Below, one piece after another: positions 13,533 through 22,500 of a DNA stretch of 26,473 nt. Source of the DNA: CAYSBE01 sp046309355 (GTDB lineage Bacteria; Bacteroidota; Bacteroidia; UKL13-3); assembly GCA_046309355.1 (NCBI GenBank), contig JBKCPL010000063.1, forward strand, positions 1 to 26,473, written 5' to 3'. Each line of letters opens with the position of its first letter. Within the stretch, counting starts at the first letter, position 1. The translations under genes were made by a program, and so were the position numbers. The notes beneath the pieces are model-generated. The model saw nothing but the letters and a program-made list of their open reading frames with translations, was not told the DNA's origin and did not search any database.

Positions 13533-14314
13533 CCTTTACAACAGCATTGGTTTCATTCATTGTAGTGGTTTTTATCATTGCCGTGGGTGTGGTATTGCTT
13601 AATCTTCAATTCCAAAAAAATCTTCATCGTCAGCAGCTGGCTAATGAGGAATTAAAGTATAAGCATCAGCTGGAATTGCTGCAGTCAAGTATTGCGGTAC
13701 AAGAAGATGAACGCAAACGCATTGCCGAAAACTTGCATGATGAATTGGGTGCATTGTTATCCATATCACGTATGCGTATGCTGCAAGTAGAGAATGAAAT
13801 ACCGGAACAGTTCGAAAAGCAACGAAAAACTCTTTCCGAAATACGCACATATGTTGAAACGTCTATCGCTTCTATGCGTAGAATTAGCCACGAGCTTATT
13901 CCTCCTCAGCTTGAACAGTTTGGGTTGGTAAATACCCTTGAAACCATAACCACTCAACTTTCAGGTATCAACAACTTGTCAATTACCTTTACGCACAGCA
14001 CCCGAAAGCCCGTTTTCGGCTGGCCGGTTGAAATAGGGTTGTACAGGGTTTTCATGGAACTCATCAACAATACCATAAAGCATGCTGGTGCAACGGAAAT
14101 TCATATTGATATTACAGAAACAGACGCATTGCTTAAGTGCCTTTATCGTGACAACGGAATTGGCCTTGCGGATGAAAAAGAAATGGCAGGCTTAGGGCTT
14201 AAAAGCATGGAAGGGCGAATTAAAGCATTGGGTGGTCAACTCCTTATTAGCAGCCGCTCATCAACGGGTTTTACTGCAGTAATTCAAATCCCATTAGTCA
14301 CTGAATTAATTTAA
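13511..14314 (+). CDS. Sensor histidine kinase, HisKA_3 (NarL/DesK-type)
   Basis: A 267-aa membrane-anchored kinase that passes phosphate to the response regulator encoded next to it. One hydrophobic helix (about 9-31) is followed by a short coiled coil and the HisKA_3 dimerisation domain, with the phospho-acceptor His76 in RIAENLHDELG. The HATPase domain has its N box at ELINNTIKHAG (183-193), G1 box DNGIGL (214-219) and G2 box GLGLKSMEGRIKALGG (227-242). There is no periplasmic sensor domain, so sensing must come from partners, probably the seven-TM protein and lipoprotein upstream. The start at 13511 overlaps the seven-TM gene by 22 bp; a second Met two codons later is equally possible. 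The response regulator begins 9 bp after its stop. Confidence 0.93.
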   Translation: MEMEPNLTFTTALVSFIVVVFIIAVGVVLLNLQFQKNLHRQQLANEELKYKHQLELLQSSIAVQEDERKRIAENLHDELGALLSISRMRMLQVENEIPEQFEKQRKTLSEIRTYVETSIASMRRISHELIPPQLEQFGLVNTLETITTQLSGINNLSITFTHSTRKPVFGWPVEIGLYRVFMELINNTIKHAGATEIHIDITETDALLKCLYRDNGIGLADEKEMAGLGLKSMEGRIKALGGQLLISSRSSTGFTAVIQIPLVTELI

Positions 14315-14323
14315 ACTGCAGGT

Positions 14324-14998
14324 ATGAGCGAAACAATTAATATCGGAATTGTAGAAGATAATTTTCTTTTCAGAGAAGGCTTAAAAGCCATTATAAACAA
14401 CTGGCCAAAGGTTAATGTAATGTTTGAAGCATCGGAGGGGTATTCCGTTATAGATGGCCTAGCGAATAGAACATCTATACCTGACGTGATGATTGTAGAT
14501 TTATCGTTACCAGCCAATAACGGAAAGGAATACAGTGGTTTACATCTAACAAAAGACCTTCTGCAGCAGTATCCCGATATAAAAATCATCGTTCTTTCAG
14601 TTCACATGGATGAAAATTTCATAGTTGAATTGATTGAAAATGGTGCACACAGTTTCCTGGTAAAAGATTGTAATCCCGATGAATTGTATAACGCTATTGT
14701 AGGTGTTTACTCTTACGGTTCGTACATTAACGACAGGGCATTAAAGGCCCTGCAACAAAACCTGAACAGAAAAAAACGAACCAGTGTACAAGTCAATTTA
14801 GAAATTACAAAACGAGAGATTGAAATACTGCAATTGGTATGTGAACAGTTAACCGCTGAAGAAATAGCCGATAAATTATTTATCAGTGTTAAAACAGTAA
14901 ATGGTCACCGAAACAACTTGTTGCAAAAAACCGGATCACGAAATGTAACAGGCCTGGTCATATACGCCATTAAAAATGGTATTGTTACTATCAAGTAG
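14324..14998 (+). CDS. NarL/FixJ-family response regulator
   Basis: A 224-aa DNA-binding response regulator, the partner of the kinase just upstream. The receiver domain (1-125) has the acidic pair Glu11/Asp12, phospho-acceptor Asp59 in VMIVDLSLP, Ser92 in VLSVHMDE and Lys114 in FLVKD. A linker leads to a LuxR-type HTH (about 160-222) with ITKREIEILQLVCEQLTAEE, and ISVKTVNGHRNNLLQKTG as recognition region. It ends the four-gene operon. Proteins of this class bind dyads as dimers, which makes the two CAGGT-N6-ACCTG dyads upstream of the operon (12247-12295) natural targets, giving autoregulation and possibly control of the divergent peptide operon. That target is inferred. Confidence 0.94.
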   Translation: MSETINIGIVEDNFLFREGLKAIINNWPKVNVMFEASEGYSVIDGLANRTSIPDVMIVDLSLPANNGKEYSGLHLTKDLLQQYPDIKIIVLSVHMDENFIVELIENGAHSFLVKDCNPDELYNAIVGVYSYGSYINDRALKALQQNLNRKKRTSVQVNLEITKREIEILQLVCEQLTAEEIADKLFISVKTVNGHRNNLLQKTGSRNVTGLVIYAIKNGIVTIK

Positions 14999-15232
14999 TT
15001 CTAGACAAAATCCAAATGGTAATTACGGGTTTTGAAAAAATAAAACTATTCAGGCTATTCAAGAAACACGAATTTTTATTCTGCTACTAGATGTATTTTT
15101 ACAGCTAAATCTTTTGTCTACGAAATGCGTTACAGGAGTGCGACATTTATCATCTGTTCTTCAATCAGGATTTAGTTTTTCCCAAGTTATTACAGCATTT
15201 ATTCGCTAAACATTGCGAATACATTAAATGGA

Positions 15233-15262
15233 AAGGGGCGGCCTTCGGCCGCCCCTTATTTT
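15233..15262. terminator. GC-rich hairpin at the end of rnpB
   Basis: AAGGGGCGGCC (15233-15243) pairs exactly with GGCCGCCCCTT (15247-15257) around a 3-nt loop. T-rich sequence follows on the plus strand and TTTCCATTT on the minus strand. It lies 28 bp beyond the 3' end of rnpB and is probably its terminator. It may also stop read-through from the two-component operon, although that is 235 bp away. Confidence 0.7.
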
Positions 15263-15284
15263 CCCGGTTGGCATTGCTGCCGGT

Positions 15285-15675
15285 GCAAAATTGTAAGCCG
15301 GGTTCTGTCTGTTCCGCACATGTGCGGCCGAGCTTGTCATTTATCTGGTTCCGCAATTGCTTGCGGAATCGTGCAGCCTACCCACCCCGAATGCACCAAA
15401 GTGCAGCAAGCGAGCAGCCTGCATATTCGGGGCCTATTTGGCCTTGCAACCCGTGAGGTTTGTCATGCGCACAGCATCACTGCTTTGCCGGTGGTCTCTT
15501 ACACCTCCATTTCACCTTTTCTGCCTTGCGAATTCATCGCATGTCAGTAGTTTATTTTCTGCGACACTTTCTGTTGCCCCGCCAGGTTCGGGACACCTAC
15601 CCGTTAGGTAGCACGGTGCTCTGTGTAGCCCGGACTTTCCTCTGCACCTTACGGTGCAGCGACAAGCCATTTTGC
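15285..15675 (-). ncRNA. rnpB: RNase P RNA, bacterial class A
   Basis: The catalytic RNA that trims tRNA 5' ends, together with the protein RnpA. On the minus strand the universally conserved 5' core AGAGGAAAGTCCGGGCT is present (complement at 15627-15643), followed by ACCGTGCTACCTAACGGG, GAGACCACCGGCAAAGC and GGGTGGGTAGGCTGC, then the 3' core AGACAGAACCCGGCTTA. The ends GCAAAAT (15675-15669) and ATTTTGC (15291-15285) pair as helix P1 and set a length of about 391 nt. A TATCTTTG promoter box ends 5 nt upstream of the predicted 5' end, which independently supports it. The gene lies 17 bp downstream of ppk1 on the same strand, so its promoter sits in that small gap. Confidence 0.95.
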
Positions 15676-15679
15676 GCAG

Positions 15680-15687
15680 CAAAGATA
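15680..15687 (-). promoter_or_regulatory. Bacteroidetes-type -7 box of rnpB
   Basis: Minus-strand TATCTTTG fits TAnnTTTG exactly. Its last base is 5 nt before the first base of the predicted RNA, the spacing expected for a -7 element. It falls between the ppk1 stop codon and rnpB. No clear -33 element is seen. Confidence 0.6.
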
Positions 15688-15692
15688 GGTTT

Positions 15693-17777
15693 TTAAGTCG
15701 AATACTTGTTTTTTATGTACCTGTATGTATCGTATTGGGCACGATGAAGCGGCTCGTTTTCTGCCTGCAATTTGTATTTATTGTCGTAGTCGCTGTCTAC
15801 TATGCGTGCCTTTGTGTTATCCTGCAGTTGTATGTCAATTATATCACGCAACTCTTGCTTAATGCCCGGATGGAATACCGGAAAGGCACATTCAATACGC
15901 TTAAATAAATTGCGGTGCATCCAGTCGGCAGAGGAGAGGTAGATTTTTTCATCGCCTCCGTTGGCAAATATAAATACACGTGCATGCTCCAGGTACCTGT
16001 CTATAATGCTGATGATGCGTATATTTTCGCTTAATCCGCGTACACCGGGTACCACTGCACAAATGCCTCTTACTATCAGGTCAATTTTTACTCCAACTCG
16101 GCTGGCTTCGTACAATTTACGCACAATGGATTCGTCCAGCAAGCTATTCATTTTAGCTATGATATAAGCCGGCTTGCCTGAACGTTTATTGCGTATTTCA
16201 TTATCAATTAACTGAAGAAACTGTTGCACCATATAATCGGGTGCTACCAGCAAATAATCGAACTTATGCTTGCGCGGACTTTGAAATAAGTTGTCGAACA
16301 GCTTCTCCATATCGTTTACCAGTCGTTGGTCTTTGGTAAATAATCCATGATCGCAATACAGACGGGCAGTTACACCGTTATAATTTCCTGTAGAGAGATG
16401 TCCGTAGCGAATGGTTTTTCCATGTTCATCGCGGTATATAAGGCACATTTTACAGTGTACTTTTTGTCCGGGTTTACCAAAATACACCCGAGCTCCCGCT
16501 TCCTGTAACTGTGTGGTCCAGTAAATGTTTGATTCTTCATCAAAACGCGCCTGAAGCTCCATCAGTACGGTTACCTTCTTACCGTTTTTAATGGCGTTAA
16601 TCAATGCATTCACCACGTTCGAATGCTTGGCTACCCGATACAAGGTTATTTTTATAGCCTGAACCTTGGGGTCAATAGCCGCCTCACGCAACATCCGAAT
16701 CAGGTAATCAAAACTTTGATAGGGGTGATGCAGCATAAAATCGCCCTTGCTTACCACATCAAATATCGTACGGGCTTCATCCAGTACTTTCATTTGTACC
16801 GATGGCAGTGACTCATAATAATGTTCAGCCTTGCCCACTTTCGGAAAATCCATAAAGTCTTTAAAATTGTGGTAGCGGCTGCCCGGTATTAAATTGACGG
16901 CACGCAGCTGCAACTTGTCAATAAGCAAATCGAGCATGTGTCTGGGCATGCTGTTGTCATAAACCAATCGGGTAGGCGAACCCTTTGAGCGTTGCTTCAG
17001 GCTTTTTTGAATTTTATCTAAGAAGGTTTCACGTATGTTGTCATTTTCTTCGCTTTCCAGCGTAAACTCGGCATCGCGTGTAATTTTAACCGTGTAGGCT
17101 TCAAACGTATCGTAGTTAAATATCGAAAAAATAGTTGCCAGCGAATTGCGTACTACATCATCCAGAAACATGATGCAGGTTTTGTTGTCGGTATCGGGCA
17201 AAATGTAAAAGCGATTCAATGGTGGGGTAAGCAGTTCAATCAATGCATGCTTAGGACGTTCCGTTCCATCGGCACGGCTCATGCGAACAGCCAGGTAAAT
17301 CGAACGGTCGCGCAGGTGAGGGGTGGTCTTGCTGTCATCCAGCATCACCGGAAACATAAATGGCGAAACTTCCTTTCTGAAAATTTCTCGTGCCGCTGTT
17401 TGCTGTTGCTCGTTAAGTTCGTTTTCGTTGAGTATGAGAATATCCTGAGCCGACATTTCAGAAAGCAACTTGGTGTAGGCACGGTTAAATCGTTCCTGAT
17501 GTACAACCGATATGCGTTGAATTTCGCTTAGAACCACATCGGCAGGAAATTGCGATTCGGAATAGTACTTGCTGCGGCCCACTTTTTTCAACCGCATCAG
17601 CGAAGCTACCCGAACCCTGAAAAACTCATCGTTGTTGCTGCTGAAAATAGCCAGAAATTTCAGGCGTTCGAGCAATGGTACAGCGGTATTTTCTGCCTCC
17701 TGCAACACACGTTCGTTGAACAACATCCAACTGATTTCGCGGTCTTTAAACAAATATCCCTTGTGCTCTTTAATCAT
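15693..17777 (-). CDS. ppk1: Polyphosphate kinase 1
   Basis: This enzyme makes long-chain inorganic polyphosphate from ATP, reversibly, at the inner membrane. The protein is about 694 aa (the E. coli enzyme is 688). The N-terminal domain opens with FKDREISWMLFNERVLQEA and continues with FSSNNDEFFRVRVASL. The phospholipase-D-like catalytic domains hold VHCKMCLIYRD with His445 and YLEHARVFIFANGGD with His602 (numbered from the GTG at 17789). Both are offset by 10 from E. coli His435 and His592. GHLSTGNYN and SSADWMHRN are further family signatures. I chose the ATG at 17777 because the GTG at 17789 lies within the likely -7 promoter box. It is followed by rnpB after 17 bp. Confidence 0.96.
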   Translation of the reverse strand: MIKEHKGYLFKDREISWMLFNERVLQEAENTAVPLLERLKFLAIFSSNNDEFFRVRVASLMRLKKVGRSKYYSESQFPADVVLSEIQRISVVHQERFNRAYTKLLSEMSAQDILILNENELNEQQQTAAREIFRKEVSPFMFPVMLDDSKTTPHLRDRSIYLAVRMSRADGTERPKHALIELLTPPLNRFYILPDTDNKTCIMFLDDVVRNSLATIFSIFNYDTFEAYTVKITRDAEFTLESEENDNIRETFLDKIQKSLKQRSKGSPTRLVYDNSMPRHMLDLLIDKLQLRAVNLIPGSRYHNFKDFMDFPKVGKAEHYYESLPSVQMKVLDEARTIFDVVSKGDFMLHHPYQSFDYLIRMLREAAIDPKVQAIKITLYRVAKHSNVVNALINAIKNGKKVTVLMELQARFDEESNIYWTTQLQEAGARVYFGKPGQKVHCKMCLIYRDEHGKTIRYGHLSTGNYNGVTARLYCDHGLFTKDQRLVNDMEKLFDNLFQSPRKHKFDYLLVAPDYMVQQFLQLIDNEIRNKRSGKPAYIIAKMNSLLDESIVRKLYEASRVGVKIDLIVRGICAVVPGVRGLSENIRIISIIDRYLEHARVFIFANGGDEKIYLSSADWMHRNLFKRIECAFPVFHPGIKQELRDIIDIQLQDNTKARIVDSDYDNKYKLQAENEPLHRAQYDTYRYIKNKYST

Positions 17778-17788
17778 AAATGGATGCA

Positions 17789-17796
17789 CAAATGTA
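17789..17796 (-). promoter_or_regulatory. Bacteroidetes-type -7 box of ppk1
   Basis: Minus-strand TACATTTG matches TAnnTTTG exactly and ends 11 nt before the ATG at 17777, predicting a leader of only about 7 nt. It overlaps the alternative GTG start at 17789, which argues against that start. The -33 element is not clear. Confidence 0.45.
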
Positions 17797-17937
17797 ATGA
17801 TAGTGAGGTGAGCTGCCTTATATATTACTCACGCGTGCCGTGCAACGTCTTATTTTATAGGCAATAGCAGGGGCTTAGTTAACGTTAATTTTATACTGAG
17901 TCAAACGTTCAGTTTTTATCAATTCATAAAAATGGTT

Positions 17938-17945
17938 TACGTTTG
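17938..17945 (+). promoter_or_regulatory. Bacteroidetes-type -7 box of the TPR gene
   Basis: TACGTTTG matches TAnnTTTG exactly, 23 nt before the ATG at 17969. A T-rich stretch at 17913-17917 lies about 20 nt upstream, where a -33 element is expected. Confidence 0.5.
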
Positions 17946-17968
17946 CCGGTATAGTAAAACTTAAAACC

Positions 17969-19348
17969 ATGAGAAAAATAGTGTTTTTATTGACTGCCAT
18001 GCTTAGTATTTCTGCGTTTGCACAAAAAACAAATGTAGAAAATGCAGCCATTTACCTACGCAACCTGGAAATGGAAGATGCCAAAAAATCAATTGATCAG
18101 GCCGCTACGCATCCCGACACCAAAGATGACCCCAAAATGTGGTATTACCGTACAGCCATTTACGATACCATTTATAAAAACCCGGATTATAAAGCACTGG
18201 CCGGAAACGTTCAGGAGAATCTGGTAGTATCGGCTTTGCAGTGCCTGAAAACAGATGTGAAGAAGCGCTACGAAGAGTATTGTGGGTTTGCCGTTATTAA
18301 TGGTGCATTTGCTGCCTACAATCGTGGTATAGAGTATTATCAGCAAAACGATGCAGCCAATGCTGCAAAGTTTTTTCAGTACGTACTGGATGTAATGCCG
18401 TACGACAAGAACAAAGACCTTGTAAAAAATAATATCAATGAGAAAAGCATAACGCTGTCGTTGGCTGATTTATCGTGGAAGAACAAAAATTACCCGGAAG
18501 CCAAAAAGCATTTGCAAAAACTGATTGATATGCGCTACCAGGAGCCAATCGTATATCTATTGATGGCCGAAATTAATTACATACAAGGCGATACGGCTAC
18601 CGGACTTAGTTATACGGAAATGGGAAGGGCTGAATTCAAAACGAATAAGGACCTCATTAACCAGGAATTGAATATCTATTTAACACAGGGCAAGCAGCAA
18701 ATTTTGTTGGACAAACTGAATGAAGCTATCGAAATTAATCCGGAGAATGCAACGTTGCTATTTGTACGCGGCACTATTTACGACAACTTTATTTTTAATA
18801 CCGGAAAACGCATCAAAAATTTGCGCGATAGTGCACAAGTCGTAGCTAAAAAAGCTAAGTCACAAACAACGCCTGCGGCAAAAACCAAGATGAATCAACA
18901 GTCGCAATCGTTAATAAAGCAGGCTGATTCAATGGCAATTGTTAAGAATAAATACATCACATTGGCTGAAGCCGATTACCTGAAAGCAGTTGAGTTAAAT
19001 CCTGAGTATATTGATGCATTTTACAACCTGGGTGGTGTGTGCGTTAAAAAAACAGACGATATTGTAGAAAAGATGAACGCAGTAACCGGTGCCACACAAG
19101 CCGAATACGACCGCAAATGGAATATATTAAAAAAGGAACAAGATGCCATACTGCTAGATGCAGCTAAATATTTTAATGAAGCGGTTTTGTTGGTACAAAA
19201 AATGAAAGAGGATACCCCGGAAAATATCAAACTCAGAAATTCAAATTTGGCTGATTTGTATGATACGTTAAAGCGTGTTTATGCTCAAATGGGAGATGAA
19301 GCTAAGACGATGGAATACATCAAAAAGCTGAAAGAATTACAAAATTAA
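17969..19348 (+). CDS. Secreted TPR-repeat protein
   Basis: A 459-aa protein with a Sec signal peptide (residues 1-18, KIVFLLTAMLSISAFAQ) and no lipobox, so probably periplasmic. The rest is helical and made of tetratricopeptide repeats: clear units include the stretch from NAAIYLRNLEMEDAKKSI, AAKFFQYVLDVMPYDK, YPEAKKHLQKLIDMRYQEP, NEAIEINPENATLLFVRG and AEADYLKAVELNPEYIDAFY, where the typical PE(N/Y)A-type turns are visible. TPR proteins act as scaffolds for protein complexes; the partner is unknown. A charged, Gln/Ser-rich insertion of about 40 residues (near 290-325, AKKAKSQTTPAAKTKMNQQ) separates two repeat blocks. The gene is monocistronic, with a promoter box upstream and a hairpin terminator directly after it. 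Confidence 0.9.
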   Translation: MRKIVFLLTAMLSISAFAQKTNVENAAIYLRNLEMEDAKKSIDQAATHPDTKDDPKMWYYRTAIYDTIYKNPDYKALAGNVQENLVVSALQCLKTDVKKRYEEYCGFAVINGAFAAYNRGIEYYQQNDAANAAKFFQYVLDVMPYDKNKDLVKNNINEKSITLSLADLSWKNKNYPEAKKHLQKLIDMRYQEPIVYLLMAEINYIQGDTATGLSYTEMGRAEFKTNKDLINQELNIYLTQGKQQILLDKLNEAIEINPENATLLFVRGTIYDNFIFNTGKRIKNLRDSAQVVAKKAKSQTTPAAKTKMNQQSQSLIKQADSMAIVKNKYITLAEADYLKAVELNPEYIDAFYNLGGVCVKKTDDIVEKMNAVTGATQAEYDRKWNILKKEQDAILLDAAKYFNEAVLLVQKMKEDTPENIKLRNSNLADLYDTLKRVYAQMGDEAKTMEYIKKLKELQN

Positions 19349-19359
19349 TCTATATAAAG

Positions 19360-19382
19360 AAGGGCTGTGTAGCCCTTTTTTT
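19360..19382 (+). terminator. Terminator of the TPR gene
   Basis: AAGGGCT-GTGT-AGCCCTT (19360-19377) followed by a T-run to 19382, starting 12 bp after the stop codon. Beyond it, 19383-19555 is very AT-rich and should hold the promoter of the next gene, though I see only a near match (TAGTTTAG) to the -7 box. Confidence 0.9.
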
Positions 19383-19555
19383 GAATGCATGTATTTAACA
19401 TAATATTAATTATAAGATTACTAAACTTTTAAATACTGCCAGCAAAGCTTGCTCAAATTAAATTATATATTACTGATAATCTGTATTATATGTAGTTTAG
19501 TTTTAATTTAGAAAATTAACTACTATAACTTGTGAGAAGTTTAAAATCAACAAAT

Positions 19556-22500
19556 ATGAAAATACCTTTTACTAAACACCTTTTGCTTCTGCTGGCATGC
19601 TACATATACATAACCGGCAGCTATGCACAACTCAATTATCAACCTGGCGGTTATGTGGTATTTAATGGCACATATACTGACTTGGGCACTAGCGGTATTC
19701 CGATTGTAACTCCCAATAACAATGATGCATTCTCATCTGCGCAGGCAATCGGATTTACATTTAATTTTAATGGTGCAGCTTACGATTCATTTGTATTAAG
19801 TACAAATGGTTTTATCAAACTAGGACGCGATTCTGCATCACGCCATTTTTTATTTACAGCACATGTTCAGCCACCACCAAACGGTGTGTTTTCTTCAGGC
19901 GGCATTACAACACCCGCTCCGCTACCCAGTGACTCGAGTATGCTATTTGTATTCGGACAAAATCTGGTAGGTAGGCCAAATGCTCAGCCTTACAGTTATC
20001 TTACTACCGGCTCACCTGGTAGCCGTATTTGTACCATACAGTGGAAAAATGTAAAAGACACATTACAGGGCGGTGTGGCCGGTTTGTGGGACTCTCTGAA
20101 TTTTCAGATAAGGCTGTATGAAACTACCAATGTTATTGAATATGTTTATGGTCCCTGGTATTCAAGTATAAGTCTTGCTGCAGCTCGTTTTTCTGCAGTA
20201 GGTATTGTTGGTTCAAGTATAACTACTGCCAATCAAAACTTGTATTTAGTAAAAGGGTCAACAGTTATATGGACAGGTACTGCGGCATTTACTGGTTTTT
20301 ATTTGAATAACGCTGTAAACTACCGCAATCCAACCAGTTCGCCTCCGGGCCCAGCGCCAAGCAACGGACTAACATTTTCATTTACCCCCATTGTAGCAAA
20401 TGATGCTGCGGTAAGAACTGTTTACACACAAGGCCGCTTTGCAGAACCATTTAATATCGCTGATTCTATTCGGGCAAACATATTTAATCCGGGTACCAAC
20501 ACATTATTTGGATTAACGGTTAACTTAAACATTACGGGCGCCAATTCGTATTCCACTTCAACCGTTATTCCTAGTCTTGCACCAAATGCAAATACAACCG
20601 TTTCGTTTCCACCCTATACACCTACCAGCAACGGAAATAGTTTAATTACCGTTTCAGTACCTAGTGATGATAACAATGCCAATAACGTTCAAACATATGG
20701 TTTTTCGGTTGGCCCTTCACGCATGACTTACACCGACACCACTCGAGCGGTTACAGGTAGTAACGGTACAACCATACCTCAATTTTGGGGATCTCGTTTC
20801 TTCGTTTCTGGAAGCGCACTGGTTACACGGGTGCGTTCGTTTCTCGTAATTAATTCAGACGCACAGGGAGATACAGTTTGCGGTATGATTCTGGATTCTG
20901 TTGGAAGAATCTTAGGGCGTTCGCCTAGCTATATTGTTCAGCCTGCTGATTTAGGAACCACGTTGATTTTCAATATTACTGTGCCACCTCTGGTATCCAA
21001 CCAAACCATCATTGCAGGTATTGCCGGAGGGCAAACCATCAATGGATTAAATTATTTTCTCGGTAGTTCGCAATCCGAAGTTCCCATGAGGCCAAACCCT
21101 CCGTTTTATTTTATGTCGCAAACTTTGCCAGGTGGAATTACCAATGCCAGTGTAGGAAATATTTATGCAAACCCGATACAATGGACTACTACGAGGCTGA
21201 TGATGGAGTGTGAAGTAGTTCCTTTGCCTCAGGTTGATGTGAGTATTAGTGCTGCTGCACCTACCAACAATTTTACCATACCCGCCAATATAAATATACC
21301 GCTGCGTGCGGTTGTTAAAAACACAGGTTTACAAGCTCGGCCAGCAGGTATTCCCATATATTACCGTGTGGGGACCGGGGCACTGGTAGGTCCTGTGAAC
21401 ACTACCGTTACTATTGACCCTAATGATACCAGCAGCGTACTATTTACAGGAATACGTGTGCTGAATTTTACAACACCGGGTACGTATGTTGTAAAGATTT
21501 TTTCAGCATTAACAGGAGATTCACTTCGATATAATGATACATTGACAATAACTTATCAGGTAGTAAGCAGTTCGCAACTGGCATTACCTTATCGAATTCA
21601 AAACTCAATTTTAACTAGTTGGGCAAGCTCTAACCCTACAAGTTTTGGTGTTCCACTATGGTCTCAGGTATCAGCTGTTCAGCCAAATGGTATTACAGGA
21701 ACCAACGTTTTAAGGTCTGCCAATTTATCAATGACTGCAGGAACAAATGGTATGGTCATATCGCCATTATTGAACTTAACAGGAGCCAATAATGCCACAT
21801 TAAACTTTTGTATGGCTCATGCACCTAATACATCTACCGCACTGGATGACACCCTACAAGTACTGGTTTCTACAGATGAAGGATATACGTTCACACCTAT
21901 CTGGACTCGCTCGAGCAACCTCACCTCTCCCCGACTGGGAACCGACACTCCTACAACATTGGCATACACACCATCATTTGCTACCGATTGGCGTTACGAA
22001 TCGGTCGATTTATCATCGTATGCCGGAAATCAACGTGTGGTTATAGCATTTAAAAGCATAGCTCAGGGAGGAAATAATCTGTATCTGGGGAATATCGCGG
22101 TGAGCAATCCGGCATTGGTTTCTACTTCACCGGTATTTAGCACGGGCACATTTTTCAATGCCAATGCTTCTATAACACTCACGTCCATTGGTGCGTCCGG
22201 TGGAGAGCTTACCATGAGCAGGTATACATCCATGCCATTTAGCGATGCATCGCCTGTAATTGCAACCAATACAACTGCAGTAACCGGTGGAATTAATATT
22301 TTCAGCCCTAACAATACCAGCTCAAACGATTGGCATACTATAACCTATTCAGGTGTAGCAACCGGTAATTATACAGCTAGTGTTGTATATACCTTATCGC
22401 TATCAAGTGGCGGCTGGAGTGGACTTTCTAATCCGGATAGTGTTTATATTTTGCGTAGAGCAAATTCCGGTTCATCGTGGCAAGCAATAAATACCAGTTA

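Noticed and set aside
9385..14998. Mobile element carrying the accessory block
   Set aside because: No transposase, integrase, target-site duplication or terminal inverted repeats are seen around it. The AT-rich composition alone is not enough.
15201..15220. Inverted repeat ATTCGC-N8-GCGAAT
   Set aside because: A 6-bp stem with no T-run. It is too weak to call as a terminator or operator without another copy.
15165..15692. Several short plus- and minus-strand ORFs
   Set aside because: They fall within rnpB and its flanks; the RNA gene explains the conservation and the GC-rich composition.
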